Shown here piece after piece: positions 17,032 to 25,657 of a stretch of DNA of 64,000 nt. Position numbers and translations under genes: made by a program. The notes under the pieces were generated by a model that had not been told where the DNA came from, ran no database searches, and was given only the letters and a program-made list of their open reading frames with translations. The DNA is taken from the NCBI GenBank assembly GCA_017302895.1, contig JAFLBV010000003.1:135115-199114 (forward strand), written 5' to 3'. Numbering within the stretch: position 1 is the first letter of the stretch; every line of letters begins with the position of its first letter. The DNA is from Ignavibacteria bacterium. Lineage in GTDB: Bacteria > Bacteroidota > Ignavibacteria > Ignavibacteriales > Ignavibacteriaceae.

Positions 17032-17922
17032 ATGGCCAAAATTGATTTTATTATCCCTGAGCGAAAAGCCGATATTGGTAATTTTGCTGTCGGAAGATTG
17101 CTTCCGTTTAGAGAGAAGCGTCTTGTCGGTCCCTTCATCTATATGGATCACATGGGTCCCGCTCTCCTTTCACCCGGTGAAAATCTCGATGTGGGTCCAC
17201 ATCCCCATATCGGACTTTCCACCCTGACTTACCTTCTTGAGGGTACAATTATGCACCGGGATTCACTCGGTACCGAAGCAGAGATTAAGCCGGGAGAAGT
17301 GAATTGGATGACGGCGGGGGAGGGGATTGTCCACTCTGAAAGAACACCGGAGTATCTTAGAGGTGGTGAGAAATCAATTCACGGACTGCAAATTTGGATA
17401 GCCTTGCCGAAAGACCTGGAGTCGACCACACCTGACTTTTTTCATGCCGGAAAGGAAGAAATTCCTGTCTGGGAAGAGGATGGTATCGAATTTACACTCA
17501 TTGCAGGTGAAGGATTCGGCAGGAAATCGGCCGTACCCGTCTACAGCAAATTGTTTCTGATTAAGGTCAAAAACAAGGAAAAGGCAAGACTCGAACTGAA
17601 GGATAAACTCTTCGGCGAGGTCGGACTGTACATCCTTGATGGTGGAATTACATACGATGGAGTTCAATATGATTCCCGTCAGATGCTTGTTTTTGAAAAT
17701 AGCGACATTGATGAGATGGAATTGTTGCCTGACAGCATGGTATTCATTCTGGGAGGCGAACCATTCCCTGAAGGAAGAAAAATCTACTGGAATTTTGTTG
17801 CCACAAAAGAAAAACTGATCGAGGAAGCTGCTGAGAGATGGAGAAACATGAAATTCCCGTCTGTTCCAAATGATGACGGGTATATTCCTCTTCCCGATTC
17901 AAAGTTCAGGATAAGGAAGTAA
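17032..17922 (+). CDS. Pirin family protein
   Basis: A bicupin of 296 residues. The N-terminal cupin shows the pirin metal-site region VGPHPHIGLSTLTYLLEG and GEGIVHSE (metal-binding histidines near residues 61-63 and about 105), and the C-terminal cupin lies at about 180-270. Pirins bind iron or another metal; some oxidise quercetin and others act as redox-responsive cofactors. The SD GAGGAAG lies just upstream of the ATG. Co-transcription with the small repeat protein is likely. The substrate is unknown. Cytosolic, no signal peptide. Confidence 0.93.
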   Translation: MAKIDFIIPERKADIGNFAVGRLLPFREKRLVGPFIYMDHMGPALLSPGENLDVGPHPHIGLSTLTYLLEGTIMHRDSLGTEAEIKPGEVNWMTAGEGIVHSERTPEYLRGGEKSIHGLQIWIALPKDLESTTPDFFHAGKEEIPVWEEDGIEFTLIAGEGFGRKSAVPVYSKLFLIKVKNKEKARLELKDKLFGEVGLYILDGGITYDGVQYDSRQMLVFENSDIDEMELLPDSMVFILGGEPFPEGRKIYWNFVATKEKLIEEAAERWRNMKFPSVPNDDGYIPLPDSKFRIRK

Positions 17923-17974
17923 AGGATTAAGGCTCCCCCATCATTAATGATACCTGCATTGGAGGAAGAGGCCC

Positions 17975-19165
17975 TCACCCTTTAATCACAGCAAGGGGTT
18001 TTAGCTGAATGACGGGTTCCACGAGGTCCTGCTGGTTTGCCATCACTTCGTCGATATCTTTGTAGGCACCGGGGGCTTCATCGAGGTCGCGGCGGGAGCG
18101 GATTGCGTGGATGATCCCTTTTTTCTCGAGATTGCGGGTTTCCTTGTCGATATCGAGTTCACGCTGGGCTTTTTTACGGCTCATTTTCCTTCCGGCACCA
18201 TGTGAGCAGGAGTTGAAGCTTTTAGGATTTCCTTTCCCTTTCACGATATAACTGGTGGTTCCCTGACTTCCGGGGATAATTCCCGTGGTATCGTTGTCCG
18301 CAAATGTGGCACCCTTTCGATGTACCATCACTTTTTCACCGTAATGCTCCTCAGCAATGGCATAGTTGTGTGCGATATTGATCATTTCGTCGAACGAACT
18401 GCCGGTAACATGAGTGAAAACATCCTTGATTCGCTCCATCATAAGTTTGCGGTTTGCGAGGGCGAATTCTACACAATAATTCATTTCGCGGAGATACAGC
18501 TGTCCCTCATTGCTGTTCAGCCAGAGAAAAGCAAGATCATGTTTTAGCGGAACGGGACTTTTCCATTTCTCGTTCAGTTCTTTGGCGAGTTTATTGTAGT
18601 GCTCTGCAACCTTCAGACCTATATTTCGTGAGCCTGAATGAATCATAATCCAGATATGTCCATCCGAACCCTGCTGAATCTCAATAAAATGGTTGCCGCC
18701 ACCGAGAGTACCGACCTGGGTGAGAGCTGCCTCATACTCCCGCATAACAACGGGATACTGTTTCAGGGTGAAGTGCGGCGGTTCGGTGGGCATGTGCTTC
18801 TCATCCTGTCTGCGGCTGTGGTGTGAGAACCCCGTCGGTATCAAAGAACGAATTCCGCCATGATAATCTCCACTTCCCCCCAAAATCTTTTTGATTGTTT
18901 CTGTGGAGATGGAGGTCAGTGAGGTTTTTACGGCGCACATTCCACAGCCGATATCGACACCGACAGCATTGGGCAGCACCACATCCTTTGCTGCAAACAC
19001 ACCTCCGATAGGGACTCCAAATCCTTCATGGCTGTCGGGCATAATAGCGATATGCTCGAAGGCATAAGGATGGTTCGCCAGGTTTTTTGCCTGTTGAAGC
19101 GCACCATCCTCAATGTCATTGAGCCAAAGAAAGATCGGAAGTTTCTCGGTTGTTATGGTTCTCAC
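17975..19165 (-). CDS. rtcB: RNA-splicing ligase RtcB
   Basis: The 396-residue protein carries the RtcB metal and guanylate motifs: VGVDIGCGMCAVKT (Cys), GGGNHFIEI (His), MIHSGSRNIG (His), NIAHNYA (His) and the catalytic-His region SHGAGRKMSR. It joins RNA ends with 2',3'-cyclic phosphate and 5'-OH in a GTP-dependent reaction, a repair role in bacteria. At 396 residues it is of the shorter bacterial form. The start is a GTG 6 bases after the stop of the upstream Ycf48-propeller gene, without a clear SD; MRTITTEKLPIFLW is the usual beginning of short RtcBs, which supports it. No archease, rtcA or rtcR lies nearby. Confidence 0.95.
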   Translation of the reverse strand: MRTITTEKLPIFLWLNDIEDGALQQAKNLANHPYAFEHIAIMPDSHEGFGVPIGGVFAAKDVVLPNAVGVDIGCGMCAVKTSLTSISTETIKKILGGSGDYHGGIRSLIPTGFSHHSRRQDEKHMPTEPPHFTLKQYPVVMREYEAALTQVGTLGGGNHFIEIQQGSDGHIWIMIHSGSRNIGLKVAEHYNKLAKELNEKWKSPVPLKHDLAFLWLNSNEGQLYLREMNYCVEFALANRKLMMERIKDVFTHVTGSSFDEMINIAHNYAIAEEHYGEKVMVHRKGATFADNDTTGIIPGSQGTTSYIVKGKGNPKSFNSCSHGAGRKMSRKKAQRELDIDKETRNLEKKGIIHAIRSRRDLDEAPGAYKDIDEVMANQQDLVEPVIQLKPLAVIKG

Positions 19166-19171
19166 GGTTGT

Positions 19172-21181
19172 TTAATTATCCAGTGTAATCTTTATCAGAC
19201 TCATCCATCCGCCTCCGAAAATGGTTTTTTTGTCGGGGAATACAAATTTGTTCAGGTAGTTCATGGTGTATGTCAGGTCCCATGTTTTTCCGCCGTCTTT
19301 GGTTCTGTAAACGAATCCGGGGGAAAGTGGCGCTCCGTAAACCCGGACCATCCAGCCGTTTAGCGGGTCTGAAAATCCGAGGAACTCGACCAACTCAAAT
19401 GGCGGCAGGAAGGGGAGCTTTTCCCATGTTTTTCCGCCGTCACTGGTTCTTGACATAATTCTGGAAGTGTCGTTGGTATTGGATACATACCAGCCGTGGA
19501 GCGGATCGACAAAGGTCAGGTTTGACGGCATTGTTTGTCCGTATAGGATATTCTCCTCCCATGAATCACCACCATCTGTTGTTCTTTTAATGAACACTGT
19601 CGGGTAGGCTTCGGGTGGAGCGCCGGGGAGAACCATTGTGCCAAGCACCCAGCCGTTTTTGTTGTCGGTGAACTGCAGATCATAAAGATCAAACTCCTTT
19701 ACTGTGTAAGTAACCAGTTCTTTCCATGTTTTACCGCCATCAACAGATTTGATGACATATTTATTATCGAGTTCGATAATAGTGGCAAACATTGTGTTCG
19801 GATCGGTGCTGATGATTTTCTGGGCATATCCTTTGAATTTAAGAGGTGCGGAAGTCCATGTATCTCCACCATTTGCGGTACGATAAATGGCACCACTTCC
19901 ATCCTCACTTCTAAGAATGGCGAGTCCTTCATTTTTGTCAAAAAATTTAATTTGTTCGATGTAGCTGAATTTTGCTTCCAATGACTGCTTCCAGGTATAT
20001 CCACCGTCACTTGTTTTTATTATGCCGTTGGTGTTGGAAGCGAAACCTGTTTTTGCGTCAGGGAAAGATATGGTGGTAAAATTCAAATCGAGTCCCTCTG
20101 CAATCTGGGCAAAGGAGTTTCCACCGTCGGTGGTTCTGTAAATTTTAGGAGTCAGGTACCACAGTCCCGGGAGTACAACCCCTGTGTTTTTATCGAAGAA
20201 ACCGATTCTGCTGATACCGGTCTCGTCGGCTGACCAGGTTTTTTTCCAGGTCTTTCCGCCATCATCAGTTCTGAGGAGGTCGCCTCTCGAAGTTTCGGAG
20301 TAAGGATTTGATTTGATAACCCAGCCTGTTTTATCATCCATAAACCAGATGAAATGCGGTTCCTTGCCTTCATTTGAGGTGGCAGAAATTGGCATATCGA
20401 TGGATGTCCAGGTTGCACCCGCATCAACGGTTTTTAGTATAACCATTTTCGAAGTGGTTTTGTCATCTTTTTTTACGGGTACATCGGCAACCGCGAATCC
20501 GGCTTTGGCATCAGTAACGGAGAAAACTGAAATACTAAGATCTTGAGGAGTTTTCACCAGGTTCCATGTTGCTCCGCCGTCAGTTGTTCTGTAAATATTG
20601 TCGTTGTTGCTTCCGTCATTCACCTTTACAGTGGCAATTCCAATTTTAGGAGTGAAGAAGCGGAAGTCTGCGGGGTCAATTTTGAGTGCTGCATTTCTTT
20701 CTTTCCAGGTAGCACCTCCGTCGGTAGTAGCCCAAAGCTGGATAACAGGTTCAAGCTCGTTTTCTGAGATTTCCCTGCTGCCGATAATGAATCCGTTTTT
20801 TGCATCAGTGAACTGGACTTTTTTCAGATAGATAAGCTTGCCGATTTGTTGCGATTTCCATGTTTTTCCACCGTCTGTTGTCGATTGCAGATTCTGGTTC
20901 CAGGAAGTGAGGAAGATTTTTTCCGCATCGATTGCATGGAGGGAAGTGTACCAGACATCCTCACCTGTCTTTAATGTCAGCCAGGTTTTCCCGGCATCGG
21001 TTGTTTTTAGAACGGTTCCCAGGGTTCCCGAAGCCCAAGCTGTGTTTTTATCCACCACTGCGATATCGGTCATTACGCTTGCGGTCGGGGTCGGGCTAAG
21101 GTATTCAACTCCCTTTTGTCCGAAAAGCGGAGAGAGAGAAAGAGAGAGAAAGAGAAACAAGGAGAAAAAATTTCTTGACAT
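19172..21181 (-). CDS. Secreted Ycf48/BNR-repeat propeller protein
   Basis: The 669-residue protein has a signal peptide (about 1-21, ending LFGQ) and then a long series of Ycf48/BNR blades: repeated TTDGG.TW motifs such as TTDAGKTW, STDGGKTW and TTDGGATW, about a dozen in all. It is probably a double propeller in the periplasm or on the surface. Unlike several relatives in this window it has no T9SS sorting domain; it ends in a plain strand. It immediately precedes rtcB by 6 bases on the same strand, so the two may be co-transcribed, though a functional link is not evident. Confidence 0.88.
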   Translation of the reverse strand: MSRNFFSLFLFLSLSLSPLFGQKGVEYLSPTPTASVMTDIAVVDKNTAWASGTLGTVLKTTDAGKTWLTLKTGEDVWYTSLHAIDAEKIFLTSWNQNLQSTTDGGKTWKSQQIGKLIYLKKVQFTDAKNGFIIGSREISENELEPVIQLWATTDGGATWKERNAALKIDPADFRFFTPKIGIATVKVNDGSNNDNIYRTTDGGATWNLVKTPQDLSISVFSVTDAKAGFAVADVPVKKDDKTTSKMVILKTVDAGATWTSIDMPISATSNEGKEPHFIWFMDDKTGWVIKSNPYSETSRGDLLRTDDGGKTWKKTWSADETGISRIGFFDKNTGVVLPGLWYLTPKIYRTTDGGNSFAQIAEGLDLNFTTISFPDAKTGFASNTNGIIKTSDGGYTWKQSLEAKFSYIEQIKFFDKNEGLAILRSEDGSGAIYRTANGGDTWTSAPLKFKGYAQKIISTDPNTMFATIIELDNKYVIKSVDGGKTWKELVTYTVKEFDLYDLQFTDNKNGWVLGTMVLPGAPPEAYPTVFIKRTTDGGDSWEENILYGQTMPSNLTFVDPLHGWYVSNTNDTSRIMSRTSDGGKTWEKLPFLPPFELVEFLGFSDPLNGWMVRVYGAPLSPGFVYRTKDGGKTWDLTYTMNYLNKFVFPDKKTIFGGGWMSLIKITLDN

Positions 21182-21288
21182 AAAGTTACCTTTTGGATTT
21201 GGTGACTGATGAATTTAAGTTCATTAAAATCGATTATAAAGCCCGGAAAAAGTTGAATTTCCAAGTCGTAAATTATACTATTTAAAAC

Positions 21289-21333
21289 AAAAAAGGTTGC
21301 TCAAATTGTGAGATTGAGACAACCTTTTTTTGT
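21289..21333. terminator. Bidirectional-looking terminator
   Basis: The stem pairs AAAAAGGTTG with CAACCTTTTTTT and continues as CTCAA / TTGAG around a short loop (TTGTGAGA region). It is followed by poly-T on the + strand and flanked by A-runs for the - strand. It lies downstream of the 1,376-residue T9SS gene's territory and upstream of the Ycf48 gene's start, so on the - strand it would terminate the large gene's transcript. Confidence 0.75.
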
Positions 21334-21396
21334 TCAGAATTTAAGCCCGAGTCAAGTCAATTCATAACTAATAACTCAAAACTCATAAGTAATCTT

Positions 21397-24300
21397 CTAC
21401 TTCAGCAGAATAAGTTTTCTGGTTTGGTTATACTCACCTGAAATTATTCTGTAGAAATAGATTCCCGAGTTAAGAGCTGAAGCATCGAAATTGACACGGT
21501 AGGTTCCTGCTGATCTAAAGTCATCAACGAGTACCGCCACTTCTCTTCCCAAAGGATCGTAGACAGTCAACTTCACATTTCCGGCTTTTGGCAGGTTAAA
21601 TGCAATCGTTGTCGAGGGGTTAAACGGATTCGGGAAATTCTGAAGCAGTTCAAACTGTGTCGGAATCCTGGAATCTTTTATATCTGTAGCACCGCAATCG
21701 GGAGTGGTAATGCAGAGTGTATCACTGTGACAGCAATAGTTATAAACAGTGTCACCCGGCACAATGGTAGTGAAAATCGCAGTCTGGAAACAGAGGCTTG
21801 TATTCGGAGCGATGCCCGTAACAATAAGACTGTCAAGAGGCGAGACCTGTCCCGGCAGAATGGAGACATTATTCACAATCGTTTTCGAGAACGAAACACC
21901 CGGAGTTGTCGGATTAATCCCGTAACCTGTCGAGGTTATGTTCGAATTGTTCTGAATGCGGAATTTGAACATAAATGAGCCATCCGGTCTGCAAGTCAAT
22001 GTTTGTTCAATCAGTTGTGAACAATCATTTGCAGGAGGCACTGTTGGAATACAGGTAAACTGAAGTGTATCCGTACACATTACAACACCGTTTTTAATCC
22101 ATTTTACTATAATGGTTTGGATCGGATTTGTGTATTGTGAAATACTCATATTGAGAATGTTATTGTATGTCCCGTTTCCGATTCCCGTGGAGATTGGCAT
22201 TCTCACCAAATTAATCGTGTTGTTCGGCCACAAGTTTGTGAATCCCCATCCTGTGTTCGAGGCAGTAAAGTTAGTAAAAACCCCGCCTGAGACCAGTTGA
22301 AATTCGACATTCGAAAAGACCATTGTGCTGTTGTTAACCAGGGAAATGTTATAGGAACAGTTTTGTGGACTGCCAGTTGCACTCACGCCGAGAGAATCGC
22401 AGAATGTACGACAATCAGGAATGATTACCACAATTGTACCATAACACCAGCAGCATCCGTCAGAGCTTGTGAATTTCACTGAAAGTCTTACTGTGTCACC
22501 AACTGAAGCACCCGATATCAGCAGGCTCTGAAGTCCGGAGATTGAACCCGGATTAACAGGAGTGGTCAGTGTTACATTCGAAGGATTAACAGTAACACCT
22601 GATGGAGAGACTACTGTATATTGAATGTTCTTCATGTTGAAACCGGCATCATTTCTGAATCTGTACTTTAGAATCGGATTTCCGTCGTTGCAGGTTACAG
22701 TATCTTCCAGAATTGTCGTACAAGAAATCTGGCAATTGAGTTCAACTGTATCTGAACAGGCGATATTTCCAAGAGTGTCGATCCAGTTTACCACAACAAA
22801 TTGGGGAGAGGTGACAAAGAGGAGTGACATGTTGAAAAAGTTGTTCAGGTTGCCACCCGGTACAAGGCCCGAAGGGGGAGTAAAGATGTTGTTTCCTGAA
22901 GTGAACCAGTTTTGGTAGTTGGTTCCCAGACCTGTTCCCGTGGTAAACTGATTTGGAGCAAGACACACCACCTGAACCGATGCGATACCCGGAAGGTTCG
23001 TCGGTTGATGAAGACTGAGTACCCAGTTGCAATCATCGGGATGGGTTCTCACGGCAGTAGCCGAGAGGGAGTCACAATTAAGTGTTGCTCGCATGTTCCC
23101 AAAATTCACATTCTCGAGATGCTGTCCTGCCGCAAGTGTTATGGAATGAGTACCCGGTGATGCAGGGAATGTCTGAACCCACCCGGGTTGCTGCACTTCG
23201 GATACAGTATAGTTTCCGGCGGGGAGATTGGTAAAGCAGTAGTCGCCGTTGGCATCTGTCACGGCATAGGGAACTGTGGCGATGCCAAGTCCGATCTGCC
23301 ATCCGGGGAGACCCGGCTCACCAGGGTCCATAACGCCATTACCGTTCAAATCATTAAACTTCGTTCCGCAGATGGAAGCCGTGTCCGGCGGTGCAGTGCT
23401 TGTTTCGCCACAAATGGTAACATTCCTGTGAGTAGCGAAAGAGGGTGTCATGGGATTGCTCCCAACAGATGACCATGGGTAGATCCTCATCTTGAAGGTT
23501 CCTCCGTTTGGCACAAGAACACCACCGGGGATTGTCTGGTTAAATGTCTGAGTAACTGTATTCAGATAGGTAAAAGTACTTCCCAGTTGGAAAGTATTTG
23601 ACCAGTTGTTTATAGTATAGTACACTTCTCCCTGAAGAATATTAAAATTATTTAAACCCGGGTTATCTCCATAAAAAAACGAGACAGTGTTAACTGTAAG
23701 ATTGTTCCCCGGAGTCGGAGAGACAGTAAACTCGATATACCTGTTATGGTCACGGTTACTTGCGGGCCAGCCTGCATTTCCGAGCCATAATCTCTGTCCA
23801 TTGACTGTATAAGGCAAAAATACCGACATAAAAGGAGCAGATGTGCCGAGACCCAAAACCTCAGGAGTGGCAGTTATGTTACCCGATATTGAAGAGACAG
23901 CTTCCGAACTGATTAAATTCCAGGTGACACATGTGGTCGTCGGTGGAACATAAGGAGTGGATTCCCCGCATATTTGCACACTGTTGTGAATTGCAAACGA
24001 GGGACTCATCGGGTTGCTTCCGTTAGGTGCGTAAGGGAATATTCTTACAGAAAACTGCTGCCCGATGGGGACAACAAGACCTCCGGGTATGGTGACATTA
24101 AATGTCTGCATTGCAGTGTTAAGATAATTGAGCGTTCCACCCATCTGAGTGCTTGTCGACCAGCCATCAGTCGAGAAATACACCTGCGACTGAATAATAT
24201 TCAGATCGGTTGTAAGTGTATTATCACCGTAATTGAATTTTACCTGACTGACAGTGAGCTGATTTCCGGGAGTTGCCTGTACATTAAACTCGATATACCT

Positions 24301-25527
24301 GTTGGGATCACGGCTTCCTGCAACCCAGCCTGTATTACCGACCCAGAGACGCTGTCCCGTTGAGACATAAGGTGCAAAAACTGACATAAAGGGAGCCGAA
24401 GTACCGGGACCAATAGCCTCTGCTGTTGCTGTCTGATTGGGAGCTGTTGTTGTAACCGCACCTGAATTGAACAGATCCCAGGTTGTGCAATTACTGACGG
24501 GACATGAAAGAGTTTTTTTGTAAACCCCTCCGAAAGTGCCCGCGAAAACATGCGTGGGAGTTGATGCGAATGCCGTTACAGAAGTGTTGGTAAGTCCTGA
24601 ATTGTCACCAGTCCAGGTGAGTCCATTATCAGTGGATTTGCTTATTCCCCCGTTGTTGGTCGCACCTGCGTAGATGTCCGTTCCACAAGTCAGCGCGAAT
24701 GCATCAACAGACCCTCCTGCAACGAAAGTCCAGGATGCACCTGCATCAGTAGATCTGTAAATCCCTCCTCCGATGCTTCCCGCAAAAAGGGTTGAGCCGA
24801 CAGAAATGAATCCGCGAATATCGAGGGATAAAATTCCCGAGTTGGCGGCAGCCCATGTGACACCATTATCGGTCGACTTAAAAACTCCCCCGGTTGTGCC
24901 CGCATAAATCGCCGATCCGGTCCCGTAAAGTGCCCAAACATTCAGATTTCCCAGTCCGGTGTTCGATTGTGCCCAGGTGTTTCCATTGTTGTTGGAGATG
25001 TAGATACCACCACCGATAGACCCGGCAAGAATTGTTGAACCGGCTGTGAGGAGACAATGGAAGCTTCCCGACTGAAGAAGGCTCCAGTTCCATGAGGGTC
25101 CGTTTGCCGATCTGTAAATACCACCCGACAAAGTTACAACAAATATATCAGTGCCACTCGTGGTGAAATTCCTGGCAGTGAGGGTGGTCAAGCCTGTATT
25201 TTCACCGTTCCAGTTTACTCCGTCATCGGTACTTCTTAGTACTCCTGCATTTGTAGCTGCGAACAGGTTTGTTCCGTCATAGAACAACCCGTTGATGGCT
25301 CCGGAGAGATTGGTTTGCTGCCATTGAGCAACCCCCGGCGAGATGAGGAGGATGAAGAGAAGAGGTATAAAAATCAACTTCGGCGTAAGGTCCGCTCTTT
25401 TCTCTTCGGGTGAAGACCCTCTGTCTTTTCCCCGTCTGATTATCATAACAGGTGAAGAAGACCGTTTTGCATCTTTTTCTCCATTGGATCGAGAGAAAAA
25501 GTTAATAACATTCTTTAAAAAACTCAT
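21397..25527 (-). CDS. Large T9SS-exported protein with Ycf48 propeller and SdrD-B-like domain
   Basis: About 1,376 residues from the ATG at 25527, which has AAGGAG 7 bases upstream (the frame opens further up, without an SD). The N-terminus has about 55 polar, basic residues before the hydrophobic LIFIPLLFILLISPGVAQ, an unusually long n-region. A Ycf48-type propeller with repeated TDNG.TW blades follows (about 75-345), then two similar modules starting CTTWDLF and CVTWNLI (about 350-700), each with FMSVF and RLW.GN.GW. An SdrD_B/SpaA-like domain (GTKFNDLNGNGVMDPGEPG) lies near 718-810, then several beta domains, and the T9SS sorting domain with NFPNPFNP near residue 1300. A large surface or adhesion-like protein. 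Confidence 0.88.
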   Translation of the reverse strand: MSFLKNVINFFSRSNGEKDAKRSSSPVMIIRRGKDRGSSPEEKRADLTPKLIFIPLLFILLISPGVAQWQQTNLSGAINGLFYDGTNLFAATNAGVLRSTDDGVNWNGENTGLTTLTARNFTTSGTDIFVVTLSGGIYRSANGPSWNWSLLQSGSFHCLLTAGSTILAGSIGGGIYISNNNGNTWAQSNTGLGNLNVWALYGTGSAIYAGTTGGVFKSTDNGVTWAAANSGILSLDIRGFISVGSTLFAGSIGGGIYRSTDAGASWTFVAGGSVDAFALTCGTDIYAGATNNGGISKSTDNGLTWTGDNSGLTNTSVTAFASTPTHVFAGTFGGVYKKTLSCPVSNCTTWDLFNSGAVTTTAPNQTATAEAIGPGTSAPFMSVFAPYVSTGQRLWVGNTGWVAGSRDPNRYIEFNVQATPGNQLTVSQVKFNYGDNTLTTDLNIIQSQVYFSTDGWSTSTQMGGTLNYLNTAMQTFNVTIPGGLVVPIGQQFSVRIFPYAPNGSNPMSPSFAIHNSVQICGESTPYVPPTTTCVTWNLISSEAVSSISGNITATPEVLGLGTSAPFMSVFLPYTVNGQRLWLGNAGWPASNRDHNRYIEFTVSPTPGNNLTVNTVSFFYGDNPGLNNFNILQGEVYYTINNWSNTFQLGSTFTYLNTVTQTFNQTIPGGVLVPNGGTFKMRIYPWSSVGSNPMTPSFATHRNVTICGETSTAPPDTASICGTKFNDLNGNGVMDPGEPGLPGWQIGLGIATVPYAVTDANGDYCFTNLPAGNYTVSEVQQPGWVQTFPASPGTHSITLAAGQHLENVNFGNMRATLNCDSLSATAVRTHPDDCNWVLSLHQPTNLPGIASVQVVCLAPNQFTTGTGLGTNYQNWFTSGNNIFTPPSGLVPGGNLNNFFNMSLLFVTSPQFVVVNWIDTLGNIACSDTVELNCQISCTTILEDTVTCNDGNPILKYRFRNDAGFNMKNIQYTVVSPSGVTVNPSNVTLTTPVNPGSISGLQSLLISGASVGDTVRLSVKFTSSDGCCWCYGTIVVIIPDCRTFCDSLGVSATGSPQNCSYNISLVNNSTMVFSNVEFQLVSGGVFTNFTASNTGWGFTNLWPNNTINLVRMPISTGIGNGTYNNILNMSISQYTNPIQTIIVKWIKNGVVMCTDTLQFTCIPTVPPANDCSQLIEQTLTCRPDGSFMFKFRIQNNSNITSTGYGINPTTPGVSFSKTIVNNVSILPGQVSPLDSLIVTGIAPNTSLCFQTAIFTTIVPGDTVYNYCCHSDTLCITTPDCGATDIKDSRIPTQFELLQNFPNPFNPSTTIAFNLPKAGNVKLTVYDPLGREVAVLVDDFRSAGTYRVNFDASALNSGIYFYRIISGEYNQTRKLILLK

Positions 25528-25657
25528 AAAACACTCCTTGTTTTGTCGCAAGTTGCACAGAGAGACATACAATTAAAACAGAGAGACAGCAAAAGGCGGG
25601 TTTCATTTTGTAAAAGGGGTATGAGACCAAATTAACGGCAGGCAGTTTTTCGGGTGT

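Noticed and set aside
16699..17151. - strand ORF of 150 codons opposite the DUF6150-like gene
   Set aside because: It is the mirror of a coding repeat; the + strand has a signal peptide, SD and family-like repeat.
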